Positions 6,184 through 7,099 of a stretch of DNA of 7,099 nt are shown here, in pieces (within the stretch, counting starts at the first letter, position 1; every line of letters begins with the position of its first letter). The stretch is taken from assembly GCA_027483425.1 (NCBI GenBank), contig JAIXUR010000481.1:1-7099 (forward strand), read 5' to 3'. The position numbers and the translations under genes are program-made. This DNA comes from Cyanobacteriota bacterium (lineage in GTDB: Bacteria > Cyanobacteriota > Cyanobacteriia > Phormidesmidales > Phormidesmidaceae). Under the pieces are notes generated by a model. The model was not told the DNA's origin. It ran no database searches and saw only the letters and a list, made by a program, of their open reading frames with translations.

Positions 6184-6197
6184 GTATAGACTCATAC
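6184..6197 (-). promoter_or_regulatory. NtcA binding site of the nirA promoter
   Basis: On the nirA strand the sequence is GTATGAGTCTATAC, a perfect GTA-N8-TAC, the consensus for the CRP-family nitrogen regulator NtcA. With the TAN3T element 22 bases downstream, its centre falls at about -41.5 from the expected start, replacing the -35 box. NtcA activates here when 2-oxoglutarate is high (nitrogen shortage), so nirA and probably narB should be off in ammonium. The box is symmetric and might also influence the divergent gene, about 160 bases away. Confidence 0.88.
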
Positions 6198-6213
6198 GTT
6201 TTTAGTGGCTCCA

Positions 6214-6226
6214 TGCAGCCCCCGCA
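6214..6226 (-). promoter_or_regulatory. Possible NtcB (LysR) site
   Basis: On the nirA strand this reads TGCG-N5-TGCA, one mismatch from the TGCA-N5-TGCA motif described for NtcB at cyanobacterial nirA promoters. It lies 16 bases upstream of the NtcA box, where a nitrite-responsive co-activator site would be expected. A one-mismatch match to a short motif is weak evidence, and ntcB itself is not in the window. Confidence 0.3.
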
Positions 6227-6233
6227 AGGGGCT
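6217..6233. other. Perfect hairpin AGCCCC-CGCAA-GGGGCT
   Basis: A perfect 6-bp GC-rich stem encloses a five-base loop, just upstream of the NtcA box and overlapping the possible NtcB site. No T tract follows on either strand, so it is not an intrinsic terminator. It may be a protein site or a chance palindrome. Confidence 0.4.
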
Positions 6234-6258
6234 ACTGCGCGAACCGCATAGCCCACCC

Positions 6259-6287
6259 TTGGGAAACCTGGGTCCAGCACCTATGGT
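6259..6287 (+). promoter_or_regulatory. Possible promoter of the HEAT-repeat gene
   Basis: TTGGGA (6259-6264), a 17-base spacer and TATGGT (6282-6287) match the -35/-10 consensus at four of six positions each with ideal spacing. It would give a leader of about 60 bases. This is only a consensus match in a region with few alternatives. Confidence 0.25.
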
Positions 6288-6344
6288 TAGGGTGTCGGCG
6301 CTAGCCAAAGCCCGAAGCCCACAAACTTTCATCCCCCCGCCCCT

Positions 6345-6349
6345 AGGAG
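6345..6349 (+). promoter_or_regulatory. Ribosome binding site AGGAG deciding a GTG start
   Basis: AGGAG lies six bases before GTG 6356. An in-frame TAG at 6344-6346 closes the frame just upstream, and no ATG occurs early in the frame, so this Shine-Dalgarno sequence fixes the start of the HEAT-repeat gene. It is the only clear Shine-Dalgarno among the genes here. Confidence 0.8.
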
Positions 6350-6355
6350 CGACCT

Positions 6356-7099
6356 GTGCCTCGCTTTGACGTCCCCCTTGATGAGCTTGTATCTAACTTG
6401 GCAGAGTCTGAGCCTGGGGTCGTGGCGGAAAGCAGAGCCACCCAGGCCAGCACCCCAGAGGCCAGGGCTACGGTGGCCAGGGCTACGGTGGCAGGCCTCT
6501 GTGTCGGAGACTTTCACGATCGCTGGGATCAGTCTCGCCAGGTGGCGGAGCTGGGCGAAGCCGCCCTGGCCGACCTGCTGGCCATACTCCAGGACGACGA
6601 TCAGGACTGGGAAGCCCGCTGGTTTGCGGCCCGCGCCCTTGGCGATCTGAACCATCCCCAGGTCACGGGGGCGCTGATCGAGACCTTTGCCGCCACCCCC
6701 GATGAGGATCTACGCCAGGCGGTGGCGGTGGCCCTGACCCAGATCGGCCCTCCGGCGATCGCGGCCCTCGGCGAACACCTCGCCCAACCGGATCTGCGCC
6801 CCATGGCGGTACAGGCCCTGGCTCGCATTCACCACCCCGCCACCGTTCCCCTCCTGTTGAAAGCCATGGCGGACAAGCGATCGTCCGTGCGTGCGATCGC
6901 CCTCGATGCCCTCAGCACCTTTGCCGACCCCATGACCCTACCGGCGGTGCAGCAGGGGCTGGGCGACCCGGTCGCGGCGGTGCGGGCGGCAGCCATTCGG
7001 GGGTTGTTGAACCTGCGCGGGCATCTGCCCCCAGCTCTCCTCCTGGCGGCGCTCACTCCCCTGCTAGAGGACCCCGATCTAGGCGTTGCCCAGCAGGCC
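6356..7099 (+). CDS. HEAT-repeat (PBS lyase/CpcE-like) protein, 5' part; nirB-like position
   Basis: The frame is open for 248 codons from GTG 6356 to the window edge, so the 3' end is missing. After an Ala/Thr/Val-rich, probably flexible stretch (about residues 20-50), helical HEAT-like repeats begin near residue 62 and continue to the end. Examples are DWEARWFAARALGDL (84-98), DLRQAVAVALTQIG (118-131), SSVRAIALDALSTFAD (176-191) and AAVRAAAIRGLLNL (207-220), the D..VR..A..AL pattern of phycobilin lyase-type repeats. Such proteins bind other proteins; some attach bilins, while others have unrelated roles. Its place divergent from nirA matches nirB of Anabaena and Synechococcus, which affects nitrite reductase level and nirA operon control, so a NirB-like role is plausible but inferred from position and, from memory, fold. 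A bilin-lyase role is the main alternative. It contains an in-frame 15-base duplication. Confidence 0.85.
   Translation, partial: MPRFDVPLDELVSNLAESEPGVVAESRATQASTPEARATVARATVAGLCVGDFHDRWDQSRQVAELGEAALADLLAILQDDDQDWEARWFAARALGDLNHPQVTGALIETFAATPDEDLRQAVAVALTQIGPPAIAALGEHLAQPDLRPMAVQALARIHHPATVPLLLKAMADKRSSVRAIALDALSTFADPMTLPAVQQGLGDPVAAVRAAAIRGLLNLRGHLPPALLLAALTPLLEDPDLGVAQQA
6461..6490 (+). repeat. In-frame 15-base tandem duplication in the HEAT-repeat gene
   Basis: GCCAGGGCTACGGTG occurs twice back to back (6461-6475, 6476-6490), encoding ARATV-ARATV at residues 36-45. It lies in the low-complexity segment ahead of the HEAT repeats, keeps the frame, and has no base differences between copies, suggesting a recent duplication. 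Confidence 0.9.

Larger units (their letters stand above)
6029..6355. other. Divergent control region between nirA and the HEAT-repeat gene
   Basis: This 327-base region has no gene that I can support. It holds the NtcA box and -10 element for nirA, a nirA leader of about 120 bases with a duplicated 12-mer, a stable hairpin, a possible promoter for the HEAT-repeat gene and that gene's ribosome binding site. The leader is rich in small palindromes, including CCTGGCCAGG (6114-6123) and GGCTAGCC (6152-6159), so the nirA leader RNA may be well folded. Confidence 0.8.

Noticed and set aside
6217..6233. Intrinsic terminator in the divergent region
   Set aside because: The hairpin is good but no T tract follows on either strand, and no gene ends there.

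Overview
The window looks like a GC-rich, probably filamentous cyanobacterium of the Leptolyngbya/Nodosilinea type; the genus is inference. Three things point there. Nine copies of the cyanobacterial HIP1 octamer GCGATCGC were found by eye (starting at 172, 414, 1070, 2201, 4023, 4531, 4852, 6755 and 6893). There is a ferredoxin-dependent nitrite reductase next to a cyanobacterial-type nitrate reductase. A heptanucleotide repeat of the cyanobacterial STRR kind lies between two genes.

Layout. From 1 to 1369 (+ strand) are the tail of one GT4 glycosyltransferase and a complete second one, overlapping by four bases (GTGA). They look like tandem paralogs from a polysaccharide or glycan locus. From 1370 to 1458 a convergent spacer holds TTCAAAG repeated seven times plus a variant copy. 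From 1459 to 6028, all on the - strand and read right to left, come nirA (ferredoxin-nitrite reductase), a 275-base GC-rich spacer, narB (ferredoxin-nitrate reductase) and a small four-helix PsiE-family membrane protein. From 6029 to 6355 is the divergent control region, and from 6356 to the window end (+ strand) is the start of a HEAT-repeat protein.

How it works together. NarB reduces nitrate to nitrite and NirA reduces nitrite to ammonium, both with electrons from reduced ferredoxin in the cytoplasm. The divergent region contains a perfect NtcA box (GTA-N8-TAC) followed at 22 bases by a TAN3T -10 element reading into nirA, which is the standard nitrogen-control promoter of cyanobacteria. 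No NtcA box was found in front of narB, so narB and the psiE-like gene are probably read from the nirA promoter. No nitrate transporter (nrtABCD or nrtP) lies between nirA and narB, as it does in many relatives. The divergent HEAT-repeat gene occupies the position of the regulatory gene nirB of other cyanobacteria.

Most worth a second look: the nirA-narB spacer, whose mRNA-sense strand is G-rich and carries two motifs matching the G-quadruplex rule plus a duplicated hairpin element just upstream of narB; and the nirA leader and promoter, with a duplicated 12-mer and a possible NtcB half-site pair. I did not find a clearly new multi-gene system; the core genes are a known pathway in a somewhat unusual arrangement.
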